From Campylobacter showae (GTDB lineage: Bacteria; Campylobacterota; Campylobacteria; Campylobacterales; Campylobacteraceae): DNA of 64,000 nt. The first letter of the stretch is position 1; the number at the start of each line of letters is the position of its first letter. A program made the position numbers and the translations under genes. Positions 40,481-48,571 of this stretch are shown here, one piece after another. The notes below the pieces were generated by a model, which did not search any database, was not told the origin of the DNA, and worked only from the letters and a program-made list of their open reading frames with translations. Where the stretch lies: NCBI RefSeq assembly GCF_900573985.1, contig NZ_UWOK01000001.1, forward strand, positions 1,674,001 to 1,738,000, in the 5' to 3' direction.

Positions 40481-41874
40481 GCGCAATAAATCCCGCAATC
40501 GAAGTCATCGACAGCGTAGAACTCCGCGAGCGAACCGAGAGCGCCCCAGCAGTTGCGCTCAAAAAAATCTCGGTCGCCCCTATTTTGAGAAAACTCCAAA
40601 TGACCGCTATCGGGATATGTTTGACCTCTCAAAATACAAATTTCCCTCGCTACATAGGCGGCCGAGCAACGAACAAGGAGCTCGCCCGCCACTTGAACTG
40701 CGCGCTTAACGAGTTGCTAATTTTCCTAAACGGCCTAGGCATAGCCGCATTTGTCTCGTGGGTCTTTGAAAGGCACGAAAACGGAAGCCCCCACATTCAC
40801 GCCGTCTTGTTTGTGCCCCTAGCGCTTCGCACGTTTATGGGTCAAAAACTCGCGGAATACCTAAACGGCTCTGCCGCGCTCACGGCAAACCCGAAAATTA
40901 GCTACCTATTGAAACAGCTTGCAAACAGCCATAAAAACGAAAAGCCCGTAAAATTCGACCTAACCAAAGTAACGCGATACAGCCAAACAGAGCGCGATAA
41001 ACGCTACCGCTGCGACGCTATCAAGGACGTGCAGACGGAAAAGGAACTGCGACATCTCGGGAACAAATTAATGGCGCAAAACTACGCCGAGACGGGCAAA
41101 AAACTCAAATCTATGATGACTAAAATTGAAAAATACTACGCCTTTAGGCGGCTAGGGAAAAAGCCGTCGTATTTGAGCCGAAGCGAGGACATCAACCTCT
41201 ACGACTTCGTATTTTATTCTACCGACGAAGCCGAAAAGAAGCGAACCGAGTTTCAAAAAAGCACGCAAAAGCCGCGAAAAAAGGAGACGCAGGCTGCGCG
41301 GCAAATCCAAATCGGCGAGATAGACGAGTCGACGGGCGAAGTTAGGATTTTTTCAAAATCGCCTAAATCCGAAATGAACGTCTATTTGCGCGCGGCCGAC
41401 GGGGAAAAATACCACGTGACGGGGCGAAATATATATGTGTCTGAAAATGACGTGCGCCAAGTAGTGCGAAAAGCGCGGAAACTCCGCGGAAAGCGCGCAA
41501 TCCGCACGCTAGCCCTCGTGTGGAAATCAGAGCAAAAACGCAAGACGGAGCGACGAACCGAACGCTGCGACGACTACGTGGGCTTTGACCCTCTAAACGC
41601 CCTGAACCGCGATTTTAGCGGCATTCTCGAAATGCCGAAATCCGAACCGCCGCCCGAAAATACGGCGCTAATCCGCGAGCGGTATATGCTTGAAAACGCG
41701 TTACGGGAGCGCGAAAATTTAATGAAAATATACGAAAAAGGCTCGTATCGCGGGGCATTTAGCCTGCAATGGCGGGCATTTTCGAGCGTGGAAGATATCC
41801 CAGCCGCTATTGAAACAATCGACCGCGAAATCGAGCTACGCCGCGAAGCTATCAAGCGGCTAGAAATCGCATAA
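40477..41874 (+). CDS. HUH endonuclease, rolling-circle Rep-like protein
   Basis: A 465-residue basic protein. Residues 95-112 read WVFERHENGSPHIHAVLF, the HUH metal-binding motif in the form typical of phage and plasmid Rep proteins (acidic residue, G-x-PHIHA). Residues 143-146, YLLK, fit the single-Tyr motif III (YxxK) at normal distance. The rest is Lys/Arg-rich with a C-terminal helical segment. It would nick an origin and start rolling-circle copying of the excised circle. A relaxase role is the alternative, but the larger gene at 42488 fits that better. It begins inside the leader ORF stop. Confidence 0.65.
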   Translation: MSAINPAIEVIDSVELRERTESAPAVALKKISVAPILRKLQMTAIGICLTSQNTNFPRYIGGRATNKELARHLNCALNELLIFLNGLGIAAFVSWVFERHENGSPHIHAVLFVPLALRTFMGQKLAEYLNGSAALTANPKISYLLKQLANSHKNEKPVKFDLTKVTRYSQTERDKRYRCDAIKDVQTEKELRHLGNKLMAQNYAETGKKLKSMMTKIEKYYAFRRLGKKPSYLSRSEDINLYDFVFYSTDEAEKKRTEFQKSTQKPRKKETQAARQIQIGEIDESTGEVRIFSKSPKSEMNVYLRAADGEKYHVTGRNIYVSENDVRQVVRKARKLRGKRAIRTLALVWKSEQKRKTERRTERCDDYVGFDPLNALNRDFSGILEMPKSEPPPENTALIRERYMLENALRERENLMKIYEKGSYRGAFSLQWRAFSSVEDIPAAIETIDREIELRREAIKRLEIA

Positions 41875-42040
41875 AAAGGAGGCAAAAGGCAAAAAAATTT
41901 AGCCCTTTTAGGGGCACAAATAGCCCATTTACGGGCAAGTCACAGTCTAAGCCGTTTTCTAAGTCGTTTAAACCCATACAAATAAGTCATCGTCTCACTA
42001 TAATTATATGTAAACAAATAAAAAATTTAAGGAGACAAAA

Positions 42041-42331
42041 ATGTTACAAGACAACGAAGCCAAAAAACGCAACGACGCAGCGCGCAGAACGCTAGCCTCG
42101 CTACTCAACCAAGACAAGACTATAAACGCCAAAATAAAATCGGCTGAAAATGACGTAGAAAAAGCGCAAAAAGTGCTTAAAAAATACCGAGAAATCAAAG
42201 CCGAAATTAACGCAAAATTGCAACTACTTTGCGACGCGACGAGCCTGCTCTCAACGCCGCAATCCGAACCGCAAGAAACTACGCCCCCCGAAGCCGAAAA
42301 GCCAGCCCCATACGGAAGCTACACTGCTTGA
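42041..42331 (+). CDS. small coiled-coil protein of the element
   Basis: A 96-residue, charged, mostly helical protein with a coiled-coil-like centre (ENDVEKAQKVLKKYREIKAE) and a Pro/Glu-rich tail. TATAAT at 41999-42004 and AAGGAGACAAAA precede the ATG, so it has its own promoter. No family is recognised. Its place before the relaxase gene suggests a mobilization accessory or copy-control protein, but this is inference. Confidence 0.6.
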   Translation: MLQDNEAKKRNDAARRTLASLLNQDKTINAKIKSAENDVEKAQKVLKKYREIKAEINAKLQLLCDATSLLSTPQSEPQETTPPEAEKPAPYGSYTA

Positions 42332-42333
42332 TA

Positions 42334-42432
42334 TTTTTACAGACCCTCGCGGTCTGTAAAAATCGTACGTTGAAAGTTTACTTTCAATAGTACGTACTAT
42401 TTGTAGCTAAAGCTACATAGTCCGCATTTTCC
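42334..42432 (+). promoter_or_regulatory. three consecutive hairpins, candidate oriT or origin
   Basis: First hairpin: TTTTTACAGACC (42334-42345) with GGTCTGTAAAAA (42351-42362), a 12-base perfect stem with loop CTCGC. Second: TTGAAAG/CTTTCAA around TTTA inside CGTAC/GTACG. Third: TGTAGC/GCTACA around TAAA with ACTA/TAGT outside. They end about 55 bases before the MobV-like gene, which is where MobV origins of transfer lie. The first hairpin may also terminate the coiled-coil gene. Confidence 0.55.
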
Positions 42433-42487
42433 GCCCCGCAAGGGAGCGAAAAATGAAAGAAAACCCCCGAAAAAAGGAGCTATAAAA

Positions 42488-44935
42488 ATGACCCGAAAAA
42501 TAAGAGATAACGGCGCGGAAGCAAGCATTCATTTCAAGAAAGCCGAGCAGATAGCATTTTTTCACAATTCTAGGGAAGCTTTTTTGCCCGAAACCAGCCA
42601 CGAAGAATTGCGCGCAAAAAACGAGTGCGACAAAACCGCCGAAGAAGCACGCCAAATGTTTGAGGAATTAAGCGCAAAAGCCGACGAAAATTTTTTAAAA
42701 AACACGGGTCGGCGAACGAATATGAAAGCGTCCAACAAACTCTGGGAAAGCGCCCTGAACCTGCGCGAACGCCACACGCTCGAAGACGTCCAAAGATTGA
42801 ACGCAAGAATACAAGAAATTACGGGATTCATTCCGATTCAAACCGCGATTCACCGCGACGAAGGGCACACGGACGAAAAAACGGGCGACTTCATTCAGAA
42901 CGTGCACGCCCAAACCACGTGGCTTACGCAAAATCCCGAGACGGGCAAGTCAATGGCCTACTTGTTGTTTGGGCGGAAAGACATCTATCGCCAAATACAA
43001 GACATAGTCGCGGAAGAACTCGGTATGACACGCGGAAAACCGGTCGAAATCACGGGGGCGCGGCACTTTAAAAATATGCGCGATTATAAACAAATGAAAC
43101 GTTCGGAAGCAAAAATTAACAAAGAGTGGGAAGCCAAACTAGAGGCAAATAACAAAGCGTGGCAAGAAAAACAAGCCGAGTGGGAACGCAAGCAAGCCGA
43201 ACGCGAGGCGCGCCGCGAGGAGTGGGAGCGCCGAATGCCCGAGTTTATGGAAGCTAGGGAGCGTAGGGCAAAATTTATGAGCGACAAAATAGACTGGGAG
43301 CAAATTAGAGAATCGGGGAGATATCGCCTAGCGTTTATTCAAATGGGAAATGATATTGCAGGTTGGCCTAACCCGCAAGGAAATTTCTTGTTAGAAGCCC
43401 AAAAAGACGCGATTCGCTCGATTTTTTATATTTTTGGGAGCGTAACGCAACTCGCCGTATTCATTGCTAAAAAAACGTGGGAAAACGACGAGAAAATTAA
43501 AAACGAGGTCGATATATTTAAAGTCCGAGAAAATTTAAACCGCGCCGTCGCGATAATTGCGAACGACTGCGGCCAAAACCCTAGCGAACTTCAAGACAAA
43601 ATTTACAGAATCTTAAAGCAAATCCCGGAGCATAAACAACACGAGCTTTTCGATTACGCGATACAGCACGCGCCGAACGCCGAAATACGCGAGGACATTA
43701 AAGCGCTCATTGAGGGGCGATTTTCAGATATAGCAAAGAGCGCCGCCGCGCAAAAAAGAATCGAAAATCGCGACCTGCGCCAAGCCCTGCGCGAATACGC
43801 GGAAGAAGCCCGCAAAATCCGCGACGAGCTAAAGGCGATGGACGAAGAAAACAGAATCCTGAACTTAGCGGAACGCGCCCTACTCCGCGAAAAAGGCGCA
43901 AATCGAAGCGAATACGCCGAGCAGGAAGCAGATAACAAAGCCCGCCTAGAGGAGCTAAAAACGCTTAGACAGCAAGTAAAAGACCTAAATAACGACATAT
44001 TAAACGCCAAAAAACAATCCGAGCTAGACAAAGAAAAAATAGCCGAGCAAGCCGCGCAAATCAAAGAGCTAAACGAAAAAATCGAGGAGTTGACGGACAA
44101 AAACGCCAAAAAACAAAAGGAGCTAGAGCGCGAGCTAGAGCAAGAAAAAACAGCTAGAAAAACGGCGGAAATCATCACGCCTAAACAGCTTGACGTAGCC
44201 CTAGAGCAAATAAACGAACTCGAACAAAAACTAAAGCAGCGCGAAGAGCAAAAGCCCGAGGACGCATTCAGCATTATTGACGACATCGAGGGAAAATTGA
44301 AACAGCCCGAGCCTATCCGCGAAGAGCCTAAAATCGAGCCTCTCAAGCGTAGTGACGGTAGCGAGCAAAGCGAAGCTAAACCTAAACCCGAAGAGCCTAA
44401 ACCCGAGCCCGAGCCGATAGCGAAAAAAGACGACAATCTAAACATATACGGCTACGCGAGGCCGCAAGTCGAGCCGCGCCGCAGATTTGACGACTACGAA
44501 CCGCGCCGCCCGCGCGAGCCCGACCGCCCGAAATATGTCGAGCCCGAGCCTGAACCCGAGCCTATTTTCCGCGACCCGTGGACGAAAATCGAAAACGACT
44601 TGGAGCGATGGAAAAAAGCAGATAGCGAAGTGGATAAAAAAATGCTAAGTCTCCAAATACTTCAAAATATCGAAAAATACGAAAAAAGTGGCGTGCCGCC
44701 GCACAGACAATTAACGCTAGACGCCTATGTCCAAACCCTACGCCCGAACCTCGCCGCCGACGCTGAAGAAATCCGCAAAATCCGCGAACGCGAGCTAGAA
44801 CGCAAACGCCAAGCAGAACGCGAAACTTCACAAAAGTTTGAGGACGTAAAGGCGAAAAACGTCAAGCAAGAAGCGGACGCGAGGCAAATGAGGCTAAAAA
44901 AGAAAAAAGAAGACTACGAAATGGGAATGATTTGA
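42488..44935 (+). CDS. MobV/Pre-like relaxase with long coiled-coil tail
   Basis: An 815-residue protein. Near residues 120-146, AIHRDEGH followed after 12 residues by NVHAQTTW resembles the H-x-D-E ... H-x-H/Q metal motif of MobV (Pre/Mob) relaxases, which nick oriT and lead DNA transfer. The preceding helix LEDVQRLNARIQEITGF also fits. Residues of about 205-250 and 440-590 are long charged coiled coils; 600-720 is Pro/Glu/Arg-rich and disordered; the C-terminus is Lys-rich. AAAAAAGGAGCT precedes the ATG. The relaxase call is moderately sure, as the third metal ligand is not canonical. Confidence 0.6.
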   Translation: MTRKIRDNGAEASIHFKKAEQIAFFHNSREAFLPETSHEELRAKNECDKTAEEARQMFEELSAKADENFLKNTGRRTNMKASNKLWESALNLRERHTLEDVQRLNARIQEITGFIPIQTAIHRDEGHTDEKTGDFIQNVHAQTTWLTQNPETGKSMAYLLFGRKDIYRQIQDIVAEELGMTRGKPVEITGARHFKNMRDYKQMKRSEAKINKEWEAKLEANNKAWQEKQAEWERKQAEREARREEWERRMPEFMEARERRAKFMSDKIDWEQIRESGRYRLAFIQMGNDIAGWPNPQGNFLLEAQKDAIRSIFYIFGSVTQLAVFIAKKTWENDEKIKNEVDIFKVRENLNRAVAIIANDCGQNPSELQDKIYRILKQIPEHKQHELFDYAIQHAPNAEIREDIKALIEGRFSDIAKSAAAQKRIENRDLRQALREYAEEARKIRDELKAMDEENRILNLAERALLREKGANRSEYAEQEADNKARLEELKTLRQQVKDLNNDILNAKKQSELDKEKIAEQAAQIKELNEKIEELTDKNAKKQKELERELEQEKTARKTAEIITPKQLDVALEQINELEQKLKQREEQKPEDAFSIIDDIEGKLKQPEPIREEPKIEPLKRSDGSEQSEAKPKPEEPKPEPEPIAKKDDNLNIYGYARPQVEPRRRFDDYEPRRPREPDRPKYVEPEPEPEPIFRDPWTKIENDLERWKKADSEVDKKMLSLQILQNIEKYEKSGVPPHRQLTLDAYVQTLRPNLAADAEEIRKIRERELERKRQAERETSQKFEDVKAKNVKQEADARQMRLKKKKEDYEMGMI

Positions 44936-44942
44936 CGTTTTT

Positions 44943-44987
44943 AAAACCTGCGCGCGACCCTAAATTTAGGGCTTCGCGCGGGTTTTT
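44943..44987 (+). terminator. strong rho-independent terminator after the relaxase gene
   Basis: AAAACC..GCGCGCGA CCCTAAA pairs with TTTAGGG CTTCGCGCG GGTTTTT, a stem of nearly 20 bases with one or two bulges and a T5 tail, starting 8 bases after the stop codon. Confidence 0.85.
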
Positions 44988-44990
44988 GTC

Positions 44991-45460
44991 GCGCTTCTTA
45001 ATAAGTGATGAATATATACGCGCATACGCGTGCGCGCGAAGTATACTATACAAACTAACCAGCGGTAGCCCCCGCACGCCAAAAACGTGAGTCGGGCGGG
45101 GGAGGAGGTGTAGCGAACGGGGGAGGGCTTGCCCGCCCCCACCGCTACCCTGCGGAGCATAGACTATACCCCCACCATAAAAAACAAAAGCTATCAGGGA
45201 TTCTAAAGATATTGGCTGCTAGGTATTCAAAAGATAAAAGCGGTTAGATATTCAAGAAATAAAAGCGGTTAGGTATCCCCAACCTTTTCATACATACCCT
45301 TTAAAATTTTCAAAATCAAGCCGCAAAAATACGACAAAAATCAAAAATTTACCAAAAAATTCTCTTAAGAATTACCCTATTTTCAAAAAAATTAGATATA
45401 ATTCCAAACAAGACGATATTAGAGATTGCGAATAGTCGCGGAAAGCCGTTTGGGTTTATT
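44991..45460. other. gene-free attR-proximal control region of the element
   Basis: No gene is supported. It contains an ACGCGCATACGCGTGCGCGCG alternating stretch near 45018-45038, a G/C-rich block at about 45055-45175 whose ends carry related CAGCGGTAG and CTACCCTGCGG blocks, the 25-base tandem repeats at 45186-45285, and AT-rich DNA up to attR. The layout looks like an origin or recombination control region. Confidence 0.5.
45186..45285 (+). repeat. four tandem 25-bp iteron-like repeats
   Basis: Contiguous imperfect units at 45186-45210, 45211-45235, 45236-45260 and 45261-45285. Units share the frame AAAAGCGGTTAGGTATTC followed by an A-rich end with variation; units 3 and 4 agree best. No spacers are present, so this is not a CRISPR array. 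Candidates are Rep-binding iterons or integrase arm sites. Confidence 0.75.
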
Positions 45461-45478
45461 TCCTTTCAGGGTAACCAC
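45461..45478 (+). repeat. attR, 18-bp direct repeat
   Basis: Identical to the tRNA-Gln 3' end at 38780-38797, but here not part of a cloverleaf: upstream sequence does not pair. It marks the distal end of the element; host sequence resumes after it. Confidence 0.88.
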
Positions 45479-45657
45479 TTAATCTCCAAACTAATTAAAG
45501 CCTGTTAAACACTTATTGACTTTAGCAAATTTACACTGCATACCAGCTAAAATTCAAAATTTCGAGTTATTCTGTGTTAATTTTAAAATAGCATCGAAGC
45601 TATGTTTGGTCAAATCATTTACCAAATTTGGATTTAACCATGCTATTTTAGCGAGCC

Positions 45658-46023
45658 CTACTCTGCCGTTTTTGAAAACGTAAATATCTTTTTTAGTTTT
45701 ACAAGGCCGAGCTTCACGCCGCTATATCTCATTATCTTTGCCATCTGAGTCCATCTAGGCTTTTCGTAGCACGGATGCGGGCACTTGCGGCAGCTCGGCT
45801 TGATATCGTGCGAACAGGCCAAAAGACGCTCGTGAGCGTAGAAAAACAGCTGCTCGCACTCGGTGCAAAGCTGCGTATGGACGCTATGATTTAGGTTTTC
45901 GCCCTTGTAAATTAGCTCCAAATTTATCTGTTGCTTCGGCTCTAGCGCGTGTTTATCAGCGCAGTAAATCTGCAAAAATTTCGCCATAGTCGTAACCTGC
46001 TCGGTAAATTTCTCATTCGTCAT
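45658..46023 (-). CDS. YgbA-like (nitrous-oxide-stimulated promoter family) protein
   Basis: A 121-residue cysteine-rich protein: IYCADKHALE near residue 20, LCTECEQLFFYAHERLLAC near residue 52 and CRKCPHPCYEKPRWTQMAKI, then MRYSGVKLGL. This is the Cys/His pattern of the YgbA family, whose E. coli member is induced by nitric oxide. The Cys pairs suggest a metal site. It sits just after the island's attR, in its own short unit. Confidence 0.75.
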   Translation of the reverse strand: MTNEKFTEQVTTMAKFLQIYCADKHALEPKQQINLELIYKGENLNHSVHTQLCTECEQLFFYAHERLLACSHDIKPSCRKCPHPCYEKPRWTQMAKIMRYSGVKLGLVKLKKIFTFSKTAE

Positions 46024-46069
46024 GCATTTTCCCTTTGGGCAAATTTACCAAATTTCGGCGCTAGCGGCG

Positions 46070-46789
46070 TTAATTTACCTCAATTCCGAATTTCGCTCGC
46101 GCCCTTTGCAGATCCTCCTCGCAGTCGATACCGATGCTGTCGCTTTGCACTTCGAGCATGAGGATTTTTTCGCCGTTTGATAGAGCGCGCAGTTGCTCGA
46201 GCTTTTCGGTATTTTCGAGCGTCGAAGGCGCAAAGGAGCAAAATCTTTTCAAATTTGCCGCGCTATAGCCGTAGATGCCCAGATGCGCCTTGTATGCGTC
46301 AAACGCAGCGCGGTCAAACGGGATGCGCGAGCGCGAAAAATATAGCGCATAGCCCGCGTCGTCTGTCACTACTTTGACCAGGTTTTTATCGTCCGCTAGC
46401 TCGCTGCCCACAAATTTAAAACACGAAAACATAAACGCTCTCTCCGCGTTTTTCTCGCAAAATTCTCTAAATTTGACGATATTTTCAGGCTCGATAAAGG
46501 GCTCATCGGCCTGCACGTTTATGATGATTTCGCTATCTTTGACGCCGAGTATTTCCGCAGCTTCGTTGATACGGTCGGTTCCGCTTTGATGCGCCTGGCT
46601 CGTCATCACGGCTTTAAAGCCGAATTTTTGCGCGATTTGCGCTATGCCCTCGTCGTCTGCGGCGATCACGACTTCGTCCGCCGCACTCACCTTGCGCGCC
46701 GTAGCGACAAACATCGGCACGCCGTTTATCTCGCGTAAAATTTTATTAGGCATTCGCGTCGAAGCTAGCCTTGCAGGGATGATAATCAT
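46070..46789 (-). CDS. kdsB: CMP-KDO synthetase
   Basis: Activates KDO with CTP for lipid A core synthesis. The 239-residue protein has the nucleotidyl-transferase start IIIPARLASTRMPNKIL, the DEVVIAADDEGIA block, QSGTDRINEAAEIL near residue 69, and the NVQADEPFIEP motif. It overlaps thrC by 4 bases in a run thrC-kdsB also found in C. jejuni. Confidence 0.95.
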   Translation of the reverse strand: MIIIPARLASTRMPNKILREINGVPMFVATARKVSAADEVVIAADDEGIAQIAQKFGFKAVMTSQAHQSGTDRINEAAEILGVKDSEIIINVQADEPFIEPENIVKFREFCEKNAERAFMFSCFKFVGSELADDKNLVKVVTDDAGYALYFSRSRIPFDRAAFDAYKAHLGIYGYSAANLKRFCSFAPSTLENTEKLEQLRALSNGEKILMLEVQSDSIGIDCEEDLQRARAKFGIEVN

Positions 46790-48246
46790 CGCTCGATCCA
46801 GGCTAAAATTTTAGCCTCTATATCACTCTTTGCGGCGATTTCGTTATGCACGGCGGCTTTTGCAAATAGCGATCTTATCGCGCCGGGCACTTCGTCGTTA
46901 AACTCCGCCGCCAAGGCCTCAAGCCCGCTTTTTTCATCTTTTAGAGTTTCGTTTTTTAGTGCTTTAAACATACTCGGAGCAAATTTAACCCAGTGCGCGG
47001 TAGAGGTTATCACGGCCGGGCGCGTTAAATTTACCGCCGCTTTAAAGCAAGTAGCCGTGTGCGGATCGACTGCGACGCCTTTTGCCGCCCACTCTTTTAT
47101 AAATTTCTCGCACTCCTCGTCGCTGCAAAAATCAGCGTCAAAGTCCTCTTTTAGCGCGCCAAGCTCGCCGCTTGAAAGCTCGTAAAAGCCATCGCTAGCA
47201 AGGTTGTCCATCAGCTCTTTGGTTCGCACGGCACCAAATTTATCAAAAAGCAGCCTCTCGACGTTTGAAGAAACGAGGATATCCATCGCAGGGCTGATCG
47301 TCTTAACCAGGCTTTTGCCGCGCAGATCGTATCGCCCCAGCGTAAAAAACTCGGTCAGGATGTTATTTGCGTTTGAGACGATTTTGATTTTGCCGATTTT
47401 CGTGCCCATTTTTTTAGCGTAGTATGCGCCTAGGGCGTTGCCGAAGTTGCCGCTAGGCACGATGATGTCAAACTCGCCTTTTAGCGCGCCCGTTTTTAGC
47501 AGATAGACGTGGGCGTAAATGTGATAGATGATCTGAAATAAAATTCGGCCGAAATTTACCGAATTCGCCGCCGAGAGCGAGAGTCCGGCCGCGCTTAGAC
47601 GCTCTTTAAATTTCTCGCTAGCTAGCAGGCTTTTTAGCGCGCGCTGCGCATCGTCGAAGTTACCCTCGATGCCGATTACTTTGAGGTTTGCAGCGTCTGC
47701 GTTTATCATTTGCAGGCGCTGTACCTCGCTAGTGCCGTCTTTTGGGTAGAGGCAGACGACTTTGACGCCGGGTGCATCCGCGAAAGTCTCTAGCGTCGCA
47801 GGTCCCGTGTCGCCGCTGGTGGCGCACATTATAAGGTATTTTTCACCTCTTTTTGCTGCTAGCTCGCTAAGTAGCGCGCCAAAAGGCTGCAGCGCCATAT
47901 CCTTAAACGCGCGCGTAGGCCCGTGATAAAGCTCGTTTACGTAGAGGCTTTCGCCGATTTTTTGCACCTGCACGGGATTTTGCGGATCATCAAATCTCTC
48001 GTACCGCTTCACCGCCCTCTCAAACATCGCCGTGTCCGCGTCAAATCCAAATTTCTCTATGACTTTTAGCGCGATTTGTGCGTAGGTTAAATTTACCGCC
48101 TCAGCAAAGAAATTTGCGTCCAGCTGCGGCAGCTCCGCCGGTGCGTAAAGCCCGCTGTGAGCGGAGCTAGGGCTTAGTAGCGCCTGGCTAAATTCCACGC
48201 TTTTTAGGCTCTCGCCCGCACTCGCTCTAGTTTGAAATAACTTCAT
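46786..48246 (-). CDS. threonine synthase thrC: threonine synthase
   Basis: PLP enzyme converting O-phosphohomoserine to threonine. The 486-residue protein carries the PLP lysine in GPTRAFKDMALQPFG near residue 113, CATSGDTGPATLE, and the glycine loop VPSGNFGNALGAYYAKK. This is the longer, proteobacterial type. It overlaps kdsB (4 bases) downstream and shares ATGA with cutA upstream. Confidence 0.95.
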   Translation of the reverse strand: MKLFQTRASAGESLKSVEFSQALLSPSSAHSGLYAPAELPQLDANFFAEAVNLTYAQIALKVIEKFGFDADTAMFERAVKRYERFDDPQNPVQVQKIGESLYVNELYHGPTRAFKDMALQPFGALLSELAAKRGEKYLIMCATSGDTGPATLETFADAPGVKVVCLYPKDGTSEVQRLQMINADAANLKVIGIEGNFDDAQRALKSLLASEKFKERLSAAGLSLSAANSVNFGRILFQIIYHIYAHVYLLKTGALKGEFDIIVPSGNFGNALGAYYAKKMGTKIGKIKIVSNANNILTEFFTLGRYDLRGKSLVKTISPAMDILVSSNVERLLFDKFGAVRTKELMDNLASDGFYELSSGELGALKEDFDADFCSDEECEKFIKEWAAKGVAVDPHTATCFKAAVNLTRPAVITSTAHWVKFAPSMFKALKNETLKDEKSGLEALAAEFNDEVPGAIRSLFAKAAVHNEIAAKSDIEAKILAWIER

Positions 48247-48545
48247 TTACTTTCCTTTTTTATCCATTTTTTGTATTTTTTGCTAGCTTTGTCCGCCTTA
48301 AAAGCTACAATCTCTGGCAGATCATAGTCGTGATGTTTCTTTATAAATTTAGCGACTTTTTTAAATTTAACCGCGGTTTTTATGAGTAAGACCCGCTCCT
48401 TTTCATCCTTTATCTCTCCGCCCCAAAAATAAACGCTATTTGCCTTAAAAATGCTAACGCAAGCGGCAAATTTAGCTTTTACGAGCTTTTTGGCTAGAGT
48501 TTTAGCCGCGTCCTTATCGGCGCAAGAAGTTAGTATGAATTTCAT
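48243..48545 (-). CDS. cutA: divalent-cation tolerance protein CutA
   Basis: A 100-residue protein with the family motifs SCADKDAAKTLAKKLVKAKFAACVS and SVYFWGGEIKDEKERVLLIKT, ending in DLPEIVAFKADKASKKYKKW. CutA forms stable trimers and has been linked to metal tolerance; its true role is unsettled. Its stop shares ATGA with the thrC start. Confidence 0.92.
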   Translation of the reverse strand: MKFILTSCADKDAAKTLAKKLVKAKFAACVSIFKANSVYFWGGEIKDEKERVLLIKTAVKFKKVAKFIKKHHDYDLPEIVAFKADKASKKYKKWIKKESK

Positions 48546-48571
48546 TAAAGCGTCCTAAAATTTTTAGGAGA

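Larger units (their letters stand above)
38780..45478 (+). mobile_element. integrative and mobilizable element in tRNA-Gln (about 6.7 kb)
   Basis: Bounded by an 18-base perfect direct repeat of the tRNA-Gln 3' end. Order: attL, structured region and terminator, integrase, hairpin, 27-codon ORF, HUH Rep-like gene, coiled-coil gene, three hairpins, MobV-like relaxase gene, terminator, GC-rich block, four 25-base tandem repeats, attR. All genes point the same way. No capsid, secretion-system, toxin or defence gene is seen, so transfer would need a helper conjugation system. The combination of chromosomal integration with a replication gene resembles replicating integrative mobilizable elements. 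Confidence 0.85.

Noticed and set aside
42453..42485. Ten-codon ORF just before the relaxase gene
   Set aside because: Its end carries the ribosome site of the relaxase gene, but it has no good ribosome site of its own, so chance is the simplest explanation.
43654..44445. Open frame of 263 codons opposite the relaxase gene
   Set aside because: It is the antisense of a Glu/Lys-rich coiled-coil region, giving a Ser/Phe-rich shadow. It has no ribosome site and no family resemblance.
45186..45285. Possible CRISPR array
   Set aside because: The 25-base units are contiguous with no spacers, there are only four, and no cas gene is near. No other regularly spaced repeats are seen in the window.
45461..45478. 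Possible second tRNA gene
   Set aside because: Only the 3' 18 bases of tRNA-Gln are present. Upstream bases cannot form D, anticodon or acceptor stems, so it is an att repeat.
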